A stretch of 64,000 bases of DNA, from NCBI RefSeq assembly GCF_026891095.1, contig NZ_JAPTNL010000011.1, positions 1 to 64,000 of the forward strand. Reading direction: 5' to 3'. Both the position numbers and the translations under genes were made by a program. A model generated the notes under the pieces. The model was not told the DNA's origin. It worked only from the letters and a program-made list of their open reading frames with translations, and ran no database searches. This stretch comes from Roseovarius salincola. Lineage in GTDB: Bacteria > Pseudomonadota > Alphaproteobacteria > Rhodobacterales > Rhodobacteraceae. Positions 9,196 through 18,019 of the stretch are shown here, piece after piece (positions within the stretch are counted from its first letter, which is position 1; every line of letters begins with the position of its first letter).

Positions 9196-10482
9196 TCATC
9201 CGCCCCAGCCAAATAGCCACAGACTGACGGCACCCGCAGTGATAACCCCTGCATAGACTAGCCCGACGCGCAGGCCCAAGGCACTGCCGCCGACCGCGAA
9301 CGATATGCCGGCCTTGACCACAGTGTTGACAGTTGCGGCGATGAAGATCGCAGTCGCGCCGTCTGTGGTTGCCATATCGTCCCCGATCAGTTTTGCCACC
9401 GAGATCGTCAGCGCATCGACATCCGTCACGCCCGACAGGGCGGCGGCCGCGTAAACGCCGCTCGACCCCATCCAGCTCTTGAGGGTCTGGACGGCCAGCA
9501 GCACGACCGTGAGCAGCGCGCCGAATCCAAGCGCCGCGCTCAACTCGAGCGGATTCTCGATTTCGTCCAGTCGCCCCTGCCCCTCCTTTGATTCTCTGGC
9601 TGGAAACGAGAGAAGACCGGCACCCGCCAAACCGAAACCCGCCATCACGCCCATCGGTATGGTCAAAGGGGCAAGCAGGCTCGGCTGAAAGACCGCCACC
9701 AGCATCAGGATGCGCAGAAACGTCACCGATCCCGCGATCACAACTCCCGCCGCCGCGTGCCGGATCAGTTCAGTCTCTGCGCGCACCAGGCGCGACAGCG
9801 CCAATGTGGTCGTCGTCGATGAGGCAAGACCACCAAATAACCCCGTCACGAGAAGACCAAGGCTCGCGCCGCCAAGCCGGATCGCGGCGTACCCAAAAAA
9901 CGACAAACCCGCAACAAGGACGACCGCCCACCAGATCTGATAGGGGTTGAGCGCCGCGCCGGGTCCGTAGCCCTGATCAGGCAAGATCGGCAGGATCACG
10001 ACCGATAAAAGGCCGAGCTTCAGAACCGCCTCCAATTCCAGCCGTTTGATACGCGCCACCCACCTGTGCAGCCGTTTCTTCATCGATAACAGAAACGCCG
10101 CGATCACGGCGACGGCCGCAGCCGCAGGCATGTTTCCCAGAACCGACGCCGCCCCGAGCGAGAAGGCGAGCAGGAAGGCAATCTCGGTCGTCAGACCGGC
10201 ATCATCATCCTTCTTAAGGCGCGGCCAGTAGCTCACACCAAGAAGCACCGATAACCCCAGAAACGCCAGTGCGAGAACGACCGGTGCGGTGAGCGAGGCG
10301 AGCCAGCCGATGACCCCGCCCAGAAGCCCGGCGATCGCGAATGTCCGCACGCCCGCGATACGATCACCCTCGGACTGGTCGCGCTGATGCCGGCCGCGTT
10401 CGAGGCCAAACAGAAGCCCGATGGCCAGCGCGATTCCAAGTCGCTGAAATATCTCGATATCATCCATGGCTTTGGCGCTCAC
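9196..10482 (-). CDS. MgtC/SapB family membrane protein with DUF4010
   Basis: 428-aa polytopic membrane protein. The N-terminal domain (about residues 8-150) has the MgtC/SapB pattern IALAIGLLFGLERG ... AGVRTFAIAGLLGG. The C-terminal half has the DUF4010 pattern, including GGLASSTTTTLALSR and ALSGVTDVDALTISVAKL. MgtC-domain proteins are linked to Mg2+ limitation and to modulation of ATP synthase in some bacteria; the DUF4010 fusion is uncharacterised. It is third in a leftward operon behind the cupin and flavoprotein genes, which starts at a TTAAC-type operator. Confidence 0.85.
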   Translation of the reverse strand: MSAKAMDDIEIFQRLGIALAIGLLFGLERGRHQRDQSEGDRIAGVRTFAIAGLLGGVIGWLASLTAPVVLALAFLGLSVLLGVSYWPRLKKDDDAGLTTEIAFLLAFSLGAASVLGNMPAAAAVAVIAAFLLSMKKRLHRWVARIKRLELEAVLKLGLLSVVILPILPDQGYGPGAALNPYQIWWAVVLVAGLSFFGYAAIRLGGASLGLLVTGLFGGLASSTTTTLALSRLVRAETELIRHAAAGVVIAGSVTFLRILMLVAVFQPSLLAPLTIPMGVMAGFGLAGAGLLSFPARESKEGQGRLDEIENPLELSAALGFGALLTVVLLAVQTLKSWMGSSGVYAAAALSGVTDVDALTISVAKLIGDDMATTDGATAIFIAATVNTVVKAGISFAVGGSALGLRVGLVYAGVITAGAVSLWLFGWGG

Positions 10483-10502
10483 TCCGGGGCCTCGAGGCCG
10501 GG

Positions 10503-11915
10503 TCAGTCCAGCGCATCATGACCGATCGCCTCGCAGTCCGACAGGTCGGATCCACCGGCACCGGGCACAGCCTTTGCCAGATCACGCAGAGCGCTGCGCA
10601 GGCCCTCCTCGAGAACGGGATGATAGAACGGCATCGCCAGCATGTCTGCCACGCGCAACCGCTGTTCGACCGCCAGGGCCAGCAGATGGGCCAGGTGCTC
10701 GGCGGCGGGCGCGCAAATTTCCGCACCCAAAAGCCGTCCTGTGTCACGCGTGGCATAGATGCGCAATACGCCGCCGCTGGTTTGCGCCATGCGCGCCCGT
10801 GCCTGTTTTGAGAAATCGAAGCTCCCCGTTTCGAAGTCGCCCTCTTCCAGATCGGACAGCGTGGCGCCGATTCGCGCGACCTGTGGAGTTGAAAACACGA
10901 TGGATAGGGACGTGCGTCGGGCAAGCCCGGTTCCAGCCGCATCCGGCGCAGCCATGCGGCCGGCGATATGGCCTTCGTCGGCGGCCTCGTGCAGCAGCGC
11001 GCGGATGCCATTCGCGTCACCGGCCATGAACACCGACAGATCGCCGATCTGCAGTGTGCAGGGGTCGATTCCGGGCATGCCCTTCTCATCAAGTGGCACG
11101 CCCAGTGTATCTAGCCCGAGATCATCAATATTGGGCCGCCGCCCGATTGCGGCCAACACCGCGTCAGCCTCGAACGCGCCGCCTGCTGCGGACACACGGA
11201 TTGTATCTCCTGTGTCCTTCAGATCGGCTTCGGTGCCAAGATACAGATCGACGTCTCCGGCGATCAGCGGGCGGAAGGCGTCAAGCACCTCTGCGTCATC
11301 AATACCAGCCAGACCTTCAGTCGCATCGAACCCGGCCACTTCCAGCCCCAGGCGGGCCAGAGCCTGCGCGATTTCCACGCCGATGGCCCCCATGCCGATG
11401 ACGGCGATGCGGCGCGGCAGGTCTCGCTGGTCGAATAGGCTGTCGGTGGTCAGGATACGGTCACCTAACTCGCGCCACGGCCCCGGCATCACCGGACGGC
11501 TGCCCGGCGCAAGGATGATCGCACGCGCCTCGATCTCTTTGCCGTTCACCTCAAGCCGTCTGGGGCCGAGCAGCCGCGCGCGCCCCGACAGGGCGCGATC
11601 ACCAAGCTTTTCCGGCACCGCTTTTGGCCCCTTCACAAACTGATCACGCATCTTGCGCACCCGCGCCAGCACTGCTGGAATGTCGGCGCGCAGACCCTCG
11701 CCACCACGGATGCCGAATTCGTCAAAAGCCCCGCGCTGATGGAACGCGTTCGCCGCCTCGATCAGTGCTTTGGATGGCATGCATCCCACGGCGGCACAGG
11801 TGGTGCCCCAATGGCCGTCGTTGACCATCAGGAAATCGTCGGTATATCGGCGCACTTCGCGCAAGGCCGAGAGTCCCGCAGTGCCCGCGCCGACGATGAC
11901 GGTATCGACTTTCAT
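10503..11915 (-). CDS. Dihydrolipoyl dehydrogenase-like flavoprotein
   Basis: 470-aa class I pyridine nucleotide-disulfide oxidoreductase. It has an N-terminal FAD dinucleotide site (DTVIVGAGTAGLSAL), the redox-active pair in GTTCAAVGCMPSKAL (Cys-x4-Cys), an NAD(P)-binding site (IAVIGMGAIGVEIAQALARL), the second FAD motif (SVFMAGDANG) and the C-terminal His-Glu dyad in YHPVLEEGL. It is most like the Lpd family. No 2-oxo acid dehydrogenase E1/E2 genes are adjacent, so the partner is unknown. The start lies 4 bp after the cupin stop, so the two are co-transcribed. Confidence 0.88.
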   Translation of the reverse strand: MKVDTVIVGAGTAGLSALREVRRYTDDFLMVNDGHWGTTCAAVGCMPSKALIEAANAFHQRGAFDEFGIRGGEGLRADIPAVLARVRKMRDQFVKGPKAVPEKLGDRALSGRARLLGPRRLEVNGKEIEARAIILAPGSRPVMPGPWRELGDRILTTDSLFDQRDLPRRIAVIGMGAIGVEIAQALARLGLEVAGFDATEGLAGIDDAEVLDAFRPLIAGDVDLYLGTEADLKDTGDTIRVSAAGGAFEADAVLAAIGRRPNIDDLGLDTLGVPLDEKGMPGIDPCTLQIGDLSVFMAGDANGIRALLHEAADEGHIAGRMAAPDAAGTGLARRTSLSIVFSTPQVARIGATLSDLEEGDFETGSFDFSKQARARMAQTSGGVLRIYATRDTGRLLGAEICAPAAEHLAHLLALAVEQRLRVADMLAMPFYHPVLEEGLRSALRDLAKAVPGAGGSDLSDCEAIGHDALD

Positions 11916-11919
11916 GGGC

Positions 11920-12297
11920 TCACTCGTCCGCGTCAGCTTCGGCCTTGGTTTCGTGCTCTGTGCCGGGCTCGTGTTCGGGCGGACTGTACGTGGTAAAGAG
12001 CTTCAGCATCCCCGAACCGGTATTCCTGAAGTTGTGAAACTTGCCCGACGGCACGATGCTGACATCACCATCGGCGATTTTGGTTTCCACGTCCCCGATC
12101 TTGGCGACGCCGGAGCCTGCCACAAAATAGAGCAACTGGTCGTGCCCTTCGTGCACCTCGCCGCCGATCTCGCCACCCTCGGGAATCGCCATCAACACAA
12201 GCTGGATGTTATCGCCGGTCCACAGCACCTTGCGGAACTCGTCATTCTCGCGAGCGAGCATGACGACCGGCAGCGTCATCTTTCTTGTCTCGGACAT
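11920..12297 (-). CDS. Cupin domain protein
   Basis: 125-aa single-domain cupin. Conserved segments are GGEIGGEVHEGHDQLLYFVAGSG (motif 1 with a His-x3-Gln pattern) and KIADGDVSIVPSGKFHNFRNTG (motif 2 with the second histidine). The C-terminal tail is acidic (PPEHEPGTEHETKAEADADE). ATG 12297 is chosen because GGGGAG precedes it at good spacing; the upstream in-frame start would overlap the operator region. First gene of the cupin / Lpd-like / MgtC operon, 57 bp downstream of a TTAAC-type operator. Substrate unknown. Confidence 0.85.
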   Translation of the reverse strand: MSETRKMTLPVVMLARENDEFRKVLWTGDNIQLVLMAIPEGGEIGGEVHEGHDQLLYFVAGSGVAKIGDVETKIADGDVSIVPSGKFHNFRNTGSGMLKLFTTYSPPEHEPGTEHETKAEADADE

Positions 12298-12353
12298 TTG
12301 TTCGATCTCCCCTGAGTGCGTGCAAGGATTGCTTGCAGAGTTACCAACCGTCA

Positions 12354-12367
12354 TTAACGCGGATCAA
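12354..12367. promoter_or_regulatory. Crp/Fnr-type operator TTAACGCGGATCAA
   Basis: 14-bp near-palindrome fitting TTRAC-N4-RTYAA. It lies 57 bp before the cupin start (minus) and 72 bp before the coiled-coil gene (plus), so it can serve both divergent transcripts. It is one of eight such sites in this window. Confidence 0.72.
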
Positions 12368-12439
12368 TCCAGCAGGCGCATTTTCCGACTATCGTGAAGC
12401 TTCTCATGCCACCCGTTCAGCATCAACAGGAGCATACGA

Positions 12440-12769
12440 ATGCCCGAGCGCGAGGCGTATATCGAAAAAGCCAAGGCACGCATCGACCATTGGAATGCCG
12501 ATATCGAAAAATTGCAGGCCAAGGTTGACGCGGCAGAGGCCAATGCGAAGATCAAGCAGATCGCAGGCTCGGGCGACGAAGCGTGGGATGACATGAAAGC
12601 CGGCTTCGATAGGGCATGGGACAGAATCTCGGATGCCTTGGACAGTGCGATGTCGCGATTCAGTAAACTGTGCCGAGATGACAACTCCGGGACCCCTTCG
12701 CGGGCTTCCAAGCGATGCAGCATTCTGTGTCACCCTTCCCCGCGCTGGCGCAGGACAACGCCACCCTGA
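12440..12769 (+). CDS. Small coiled-coil protein, probably damaged
   Basis: The first 75 residues form a charged heptad-like helix (MPEREAYIEKAKARIDHWNA ... DEAWDDMKAGFDRAWDRISD). This matches small cytoplasmic coiled-coil proteins that in my recollection usually carry about 25-30 more residues between the DAAEANAKI and DEAWDD segments and end near SRF. Here the central part is short, and after MSRF the frame runs into a low-complexity tail (KLCRDDNSGTPSRASKRC...), which suggests an internal deletion and a lost stop. It is the divergent partner of the cupin operon behind the operator at 12354. Confidence 0.55.
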   Translation: MPEREAYIEKAKARIDHWNADIEKLQAKVDAAEANAKIKQIAGSGDEAWDDMKAGFDRAWDRISDALDSAMSRFSKLCRDDNSGTPSRASKRCSILCHPSPRWRRTTPP

Positions 12770-13189
12770 CCACGACACGCAAGGCGATGCCTCCCTCGAT
12801 GCAGAAATCGTGCGGCGTGGACAGGCGGTGAGAAACAACTGGACAGCAGTGCGTGAGACACGCGGAAGCGCCTCTGGGCGAGTCGCCCAAGCGTTTTGAC
12901 GGGCGCTACGGCGCTCTTGAAGCCGGTAGAAGAGCGCGTGGGGCGAGTTGTAGGACGGCTTCTCCGGCGCATGAAAACATCTCTCCGGATTGTCGTCGCC
13001 GCGGCGCTTGTCACTGCGATCATGACCCGTGCCATGGCGCTTCGGTTCCTTTTTTCCGCAGGCCCGGCGAGCGGAACGTCGGCTGGTGGAACGCCGCCGT
13101 GGCCGGAATTCGGCGTTGGTCCGGATCACGGATACCGCCCTGCAGGGTATTTGCGATGGTGGTTGCCGTTCTGGCGTCGATACTCCGTT
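12770..13189. other. Region without a supportable gene
   Basis: 420 bp between the coiled-coil gene and the ligD remnant. Frames on both strands are short or have atypical composition. A signal-peptide-like start exists at 12971 (MKTSLRIVVAAALVTAIMTR) but the continuation is not recognisable. It is probably decayed sequence continuous with the neighbouring pseudogene. Confidence 0.4.
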
Positions 13190-15044
13190 CAACAGGCTTC
13201 GGCCGGCTTTGTGACGTCCTGTGGATCCGCATCGATGCCGGCCAAGGGTCCATTGTCTGCCAAGATGCCGGAAAGTCGAAGCAATGAACAAGCGTATCCG
13301 GCACCATGTCCGAGAAGAGGCCTAAGGCCAGCGCAGGGGTGTCGCCACGGGCGGCGCCCTGCCTGGCCTGCGCCGCATTGGATGCGACGGCAGTCTGAGC
13401 GTGAAACGTGCGAACGCTGTCGATCAGAACCCTGTCGCCCCGCCCCGCCTTGCGCTGTTCGGTGGCGGCGAGCGCCGGATGCACGCGGCGACTTTCTCGG
13501 CCAGCGCGCGGGCGAAGGGCGGCAGCCGCCCGATCCCGAGCCAGGCATCGAGGTCGAAGACCATCCGATCGGGCTTGCGCAGGGTCCCCGGCACGGCCGG
13601 CGCGAGATGAGGTCTGATGCAGCCCTGATCCGCCATATGGGCAAGGGCGGCCACTGCGGTCACGGAAGGCACCATCGTCGCTGATGCCCACCTTTCCCGC
13701 ATACCTTGGCTCGTCATCTTCGAAGGACCCAAGCAAGAGCGCACCAAAGCCCTCACAGCCCCCTTGGGCTCTGTGAACACGCCGATCATCAGGTCCTGCC
13801 CGTTCGCACATCTTAACTTGCGCCATTCGTACGAGCGGTCTTGGCTGCAACGCACCATCGCGTCACGGCGATCAGACCGTCCCGCCCCCCTCCCCTCGCG
13901 CAAGCCCGTTCGAAGAACGCCTCGTCATCCGCGTTGCGATGCAGAATGAAGCGGAGCGGATCGCCAAAGCGCAGCGCCCTCCTTAGCAGGGATTTCCTTC
14001 GCCGCGGCGGATCGTTCAGATCATGGCCGACAAGATGAACGGGGTCGAAAAGATAGAGATGCACCACAATGGCGCTGACGCGCACCCTGTCCGGGTCGGT
14101 GATCCGCTTCCTGCCCTGCAAGCTTGAAAAGCTGGTCAGGTTCCCATCGAAGGCCATAAACGCATCCTCGGCGGCAAAGCCCCGCGCGGACTGCCTGGGC
14201 CAGCGCCTCGATCAGTCGCGATAGGTATCGTTCACCTCGTTGCGGTCCGGCGTCATCAGTCTGGTCCGGTCGCCGTCGCGAAACACCCGCAGCGGCACAC
14301 CGTCGTGCCTGCGCTCGAAGGTCCAGCCGGGGTCGGCGAACCACATGTCGGTCAACATGGCGAACATGAGCATTATCCACTCGGGATGAGCGCTCGTGGG
14401 CTGGTCCGCGATCCGCGCCGCAGTACCTTCGATGCCGCTCATTCACCCTCACGCGCCGCGATCTCGTCAAGATTACAACCCGAGACCACTGACTTCGGTT
14501 CGGTGGAAACAGGGTTTCGCCGAGCGTCCGCCGCCTCGTCGTCAATCTTGATCAGCAGCCACTGATCCGCGTCATCATCGATCCGCTGCAAGGCGTAACC
14601 GCCATGGATCTTCTCACCGCAGAGCCGGACCAAAGCATGCCCCTTCGCCAGCGCCTCGGACATCGAGCGCGGACCATTCTCCGTTTCGGTGATATTCTCA
14701 TAGGTGCCACGATCCCAGATCAGCACGGTCCCTGCACCATATTCGCCCTCCGGGATCACCCCTTCGAAATCGGCATAGTCGAGCGGATGGTCCTCGGTCG
14801 CTATGGCAAGCCGTTTCTCGCGCGGATCAGTGGAGGGCCCCTTGGGCACCGCCCAGCTTTTAAGCACACCGTCCACCGCCAGCCGCAGATCGTAGTGCAG
14901 GTTGCTGGCGTCGTGCTTCTGGATCACGAAAACGGGGTTTCCTGACGTGCCGCCGATATCCCCGGTGGGTTCGGTGCTGCGCGAAAAGTCACGCCTTTCG
15001 CGGTACCGCTCCAGCTGATGGCGGCGACGCTGGCCTTTCACCAT
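13190..15044 (-). pseudogene. ligD: Decayed DNA ligase D gene (PE-LIG-POL order)
   Basis: LigD repairs double-strand breaks with Ku. The phosphoesterase domain is one open frame, 15044-14439 (VFVIQKHDASNLHYDLRLAV, DHPLDYADFEGVIPEGEYGA). The ligase domain then continues in shifting frames: 14442-14212 (FADPGWTFERRHDGVPLRVF), about 14210 (LIEALAQAVRAG), 14157-13813 (MAFDGNLTSFSSLQGRKRI), and then FGALLLGSFEDDEPRYAGKV. The polymerase part shows only its beginning (KPDRMVFDLD) and its end (DRVLIDSVRTFHAQTAVA), with the catalytic middle missing. The adenylation motif reads ERRHDG instead of ERKxDG, so the nucleophilic lysine is gone. At least four frame changes plus a deletion make it non-functional. 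No ku gene is visible nearby. Confidence 0.88.
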
Positions 15045-15119
15045 GCTCCAGTCCCTTCCGCATCAGGAGGCCCACGCCGCCCAGTCGAGTTGACAGCTCA
15101 GCCCCGGAACCCCGTGCCA

Positions 15120-15698
15120 TCACCGTCCGGGGTCATATTCCATTCCGCCGATCGGGCGCACGGTGCTTGCCTGCGGCCCAATCGCGCTTTCCTCGGTCTG
15201 CACGACCATTTCAACGGGGTCGCCCTGTGCCAGATCGCCAAAGTCGCCATCCACGACACTGTTTTCGTGGAAATAGATCAACCGGTTATCGCTCGCGATG
15301 ATCTGACCATAGCCCTGATCGTGACGGATCTCGACGATCTTGCCCTGCAAGAGCCCGGCATGATGCTTGACGTCACCCTGCAGCTTGCGCGCGGCGCTTT
15401 TCAACTCCTGCTCCATCGCAGAGAAAGCGTCCCGGATCGCAGCTTTCAGATGCGCGCGCTCGGGCTGATCATCCTGATGACGCCGCACAGCCAGTTCCTG
15501 GCCTGGCACGCGAACCTCAATCGTGATCTCGTAGAGATTTCCCGTTTTCTGGCTCTGATGCGGGGCACGGATATAGACATGGCAGCTGGTGATGCCATCA
15601 TGGAATTTATCAAGCCGCGCAGCCTTTTCCGAGATCAGCGCCTTGAGCTCATCCGTCGGCTCGACATGCTTGAACGCAATTTCGATGGGTGTCTGCAT
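15120..15698 (-). CDS. Ribosome hibernation factor (HPF/RaiA) with cold-shock domain
   Basis: 192 aa. Residues 1-110 form an HPF/RaiA/YfiA domain (MQTPIEIAFKHVEPTDELKA ... YEITIEVRVPGQELAV, then AAIRDAFSAMEQELKSAARK), which binds the ribosomal decoding centre and silences translation in stasis. Residues 125-190 resemble a cold-shock OB fold: GKIVEIRHDQGYGQIIASD corresponds to RNP1 and LIYFHENSV to RNP2. ATG 15698 is chosen because the HPF fold begins there and GAGGA lies upstream; an in-frame ATG at 15743 adds an unrelated basic tail. A TTAAC-type operator lies 76 bp upstream. Confidence 0.88.
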   Translation of the reverse strand: MQTPIEIAFKHVEPTDELKALISEKAARLDKFHDGITSCHVYIRAPHQSQKTGNLYEITIEVRVPGQELAVRRHQDDQPERAHLKAAIRDAFSAMEQELKSAARKLQGDVKHHAGLLQGKIVEIRHDQGYGQIIASDNRLIYFHENSVVDGDFGDLAQGDPVEMVVQTEESAIGPQASTVRPIGGMEYDPGR

Positions 15699-15773
15699 CG
15701 AGCGACTGTCCTCGTTTCCATGACGCCTGCGATTGATCCTCAAGATGGATGCCGTTTCTCGATCCGTTGCGCC

Positions 15774-15787
15774 TTAACCTGCGTCAA
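15774..15787. promoter_or_regulatory. Crp/Fnr-type operator TTAACCTGCGTCAA
   Basis: 14-bp near-palindrome 76 bp before the HPF start on the minus strand. It lies about 200 bp before the host-attachment gene on the plus strand. It shares the CTGC centre with the site at 23827. Confidence 0.72.
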
Positions 15788-15985
15788 GGTGCGATGGTCT
15801 GCTGTTTAATAGATTTGGCAAATTGGGTGTCACTTCTTGCCGGCCGAGAAAATGCCATGCCGAACTTGAACTCAAAACGCTTCGCAAGAGAAGATGTCCA
15901 ACGCGCGCGGGACGGGCAACGCGCCGCGCACCCCTGCCAAGCGCATACTTCAGAAGGCAGGCCAACCTGTGCAGGAAAGACATAA

Positions 15986-16441
15986 ATGAAACTCGAACAT
16001 GACACCTTGATGGTCGCGGCCGACGGTGAGAAATTTCTTTTGCTGCGGAATATCAGCGATCAGGAGTTCATTCACCTGGGAGTCATCGATAACGATGCCA
16101 GCACAAGCGCACCGGCCCGCGAGCTTGCAAGTGATCGCGCAGGGCGCCAGCATGACGCCAAGCGCAAGGTAAGTGTTGGCGCCGAGCCATGGGGCAAAAG
16201 CGCCATGCAGGGGACCGACTGGCACCACGTCGCCGAGAAGCGCTCTGCAGAAGATGTTACCGAAAGATTATTGGACTTAAGCCCGGCGGGGTCGTTTCGA
16301 CATCTGGTCGTGATCCCTGATCCCCGCTCGCCTGGTGCGATGCGTAATGCCTGTGACGACCGCCTCGCTTCGGGCATGGTGGCAGAGATCGACAAGGACC
16401 TGAAGAACCTCCTGCTCAACAAGATCGAGGCGTCGATCTAG
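15986..16441 (+). CDS. Host attachment family protein (baeRF-like)
   Basis: 151 aa. The family pattern is clear: an N-terminal strand with VVAADGEKFLLLRN-type sequence, the central SDRAGRQHDA and GTDWHHVAEKR motifs, then SFRHLVVIPDPRSPGAMR and a C-terminal MVAEIDKDLKNLLLNKIEA. The family was named from plant-associated bacteria and has been grouped with archaeal release-factor-1-like (baeRF) folds, so a ribosome-linked role is conceivable but unproven. It is divergent from the hibernation factor gene, with about 290 bp between the two starts. Confidence 0.8.
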   Translation: MKLEHDTLMVAADGEKFLLLRNISDQEFIHLGVIDNDASTSAPARELASDRAGRQHDAKRKVSVGAEPWGKSAMQGTDWHHVAEKRSAEDVTERLLDLSPAGSFRHLVVIPDPRSPGAMRNACDDRLASGMVAEIDKDLKNLLLNKIEASI

Positions 16442-16534
16442 CCCTGGGATGCCAGCGAACGACCGAACATACCGCAGGAACCGTGACCGGCCAGCGATAA
16501 AGAAACCGATCTGTTGGCGCAATCCCAAGCGAGA

Positions 16535-16548
16535 TTGATCCAGGGCAA
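16535..16548. promoter_or_regulatory. Weak Fnr-like site before cbpA
   Basis: TTGATCCAGGGCAA matches TTGAT-N4-RTCAA except for GGC in the right half. It is 110 bp before cbpA. Listed as a possible degenerate operator only. Confidence 0.25.
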
Positions 16549-16658
16549 GGCAGCCCTCGGATCAGCCTCGTATAGCTTAGCAAAGGAGTAGGTCGCGGTC
16601 TCACGCACCGCCCGGCCTTGACCTCAGTCGGGGCGGATTTGAATGAGGGGGTTCAAAC

Positions 16659-17594
16659 ATGGGACAAGACCCGTATGAGGTTCTGGGCGTTAAGAAGACA
16701 GCGACTCAGAACGAGATCAAGAAGGCCTATCGCAAGCTTGCCAAGAAGCTGCATCCGGATCTTCATCCCGGGGATGAAGACAAGAAGGCTGAGTTTCAGG
16801 CGGTCGCGGCGGCCAATGACCTGCTGAGCGATCCCGAAAAGCGCAGACGCTTCGATGCCGGCGAAATCGATGCCAGCGGGCAAGAACGCCCTGAACGCCA
16901 GTTCTACCACCAATACGCCGATCAGGAGGCCGGACGCCGCTATGATCCCGGCGCTGGCATGGGCGGGTTTCAGGACGCATCCGACCTGTTTTCCGATCTG
17001 TTCGGACGCGGTGGCGCGGGTGGCGGCGGTCAATTCCGGCAGGATTTTCACGCCCGCGGCCAGGACGCCCGATACCATCTCGAGGTCGATTTTCTGGACG
17101 CGGCGCAAGGAACCAAGCGCAGCGTGACAATGCCCGACGGCAAGAACATCGAGATCGCCATCCCTGCCGGTCTCAAGAACGGGCAAACCCTGCGCCTGCG
17201 CGGCAAGGGTGGCCCGGGATTCGGAGACGGGCCACCCGGTGACGCGCTCGTGACGGTCGCCGTCCGCCCGCACGCGGTGTTCGAGCGGGACGGCGACGAT
17301 ATCGAGGTCGAGTTGCCGATCACCTTCGATGAGGCCGTGCTCGGTGCGAAGGTGGACGTGCCGACGATCTGGGGGCCGGTCTCCATGACCATTCCCAAGG
17401 GCGTCTCTTCTGGTCATCGCTTACGGCTTAGAGGCAAGGGAATCAAGACCGGTTCTGCCTCAGCCGGTAACCAGTATGTCCGTCTCAGAATCGTCCTGCC
17501 GGACAAGATCGATGACCAGATGGCGGATCTGGCGCGACGCTGGCGGGATCAGGCCGGTTTCGACCCGCGAACAGAGCTTCGGAGGAAAACATGA
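16659..17594 (+). CDS. cbpA: DnaJ-class co-chaperone CbpA
   Basis: 311-aa type II/III Hsp40. An N-terminal J domain (residues 5-68, DPYEVLGVKKTATQNEIKKA ... KLHPDLHPGDED) carries the His-Pro-Asp tripeptide that stimulates the DnaK ATPase. A Gly/Phe-rich linker follows (GMGGFQDASDLFSDLFGRGG). Two beta-sandwich substrate-binding domains come next, with no zinc finger. GGTTCAAAC precedes the ATG at 16659 with GAGGGGG upstream. It overlaps the downstream cbpM by 4 bp, a classic CbpA-CbpM pair, in which the modulator binds the J domain. Confidence 0.92.
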   Translation: MGQDPYEVLGVKKTATQNEIKKAYRKLAKKLHPDLHPGDEDKKAEFQAVAAANDLLSDPEKRRRFDAGEIDASGQERPERQFYHQYADQEAGRRYDPGAGMGGFQDASDLFSDLFGRGGAGGGGQFRQDFHARGQDARYHLEVDFLDAAQGTKRSVTMPDGKNIEIAIPAGLKNGQTLRLRGKGGPGFGDGPPGDALVTVAVRPHAVFERDGDDIEVELPITFDEAVLGAKVDVPTIWGPVSMTIPKGVSSGHRLRLRGKGIKTGSASAGNQYVRLRIVLPDKIDDQMADLARRWRDQAGFDPRTELRRKT

Positions 17595-17938
17595 GCTTCG
17601 ATGAATATACGGTTGTCGCCCGTGTCGAGCGGCTCAACCTGAGAGATCTGCGCTTCTGGGTGCGGCAAGGCTGGCTTTGCCCGGCCGAAAGTGAGACCGG
17701 CCCCCTTTTCGACGAGTTGGACATCGCGCGTGTCCGGCTTTTATGCGATCTGAGAAAGGAGATGTCTCTGCCCAACGACGCCGTGCCGGTCGTTCTCAAT
17801 CTGATTGATCACCTGCACCAGACCCGCCGAGAGCTTCGCGCGCTGACAAGAGCGATCGAAGAACAGCCTGAAGACGTGCGGCACGCGATCGTGTCGGTAT
17901 TCCACGACCTTCACGCCCGCACCGCGCGTGGAGATTAG
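17591..17938 (+). CDS. cbpM: Chaperone modulator CbpM
   Basis: 115-aa protein with a MerR-like winged helix: VARVERLNLRDLRFWVRQGW, then LFDELDIARVRLLCDLRKEM and a helical C-terminus. In E. coli the homologue binds the J domain of CbpA and inhibits its co-chaperone and DNA-binding activities. The 4-bp overlap with the preceding gene and the family pairing make the assignment secure. Confidence 0.88.
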   Translation: MSFDEYTVVARVERLNLRDLRFWVRQGWLCPAESETGPLFDELDIARVRLLCDLRKEMSLPNDAVPVVLNLIDHLHQTRRELRALTRAIEEQPEDVRHAIVSVFHDLHARTARGD

Positions 17939-18019
17939 GGCCGCGAGCGGTGATCACGGTGATGACAATGTCGAACAGTCGGGACATATGCGCGCCGGTC
18001 AGGCGACGCGTCTGACACG

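Noticed and set aside
12700-12900. Possible cytochrome c or exported-protein remnant (ALAQDNATL and IVRRGQAVRNNWTA)
   Set aside because: No CxxCH in any frame and the resemblance is too weak to support a call.
15856-15985. 42-codon frame (MPNLNSKRFAREDVQ...) before the host-attachment gene
   Set aside because: No ribosome site, low-complexity end, and it runs directly into the next gene; probably leader sequence.
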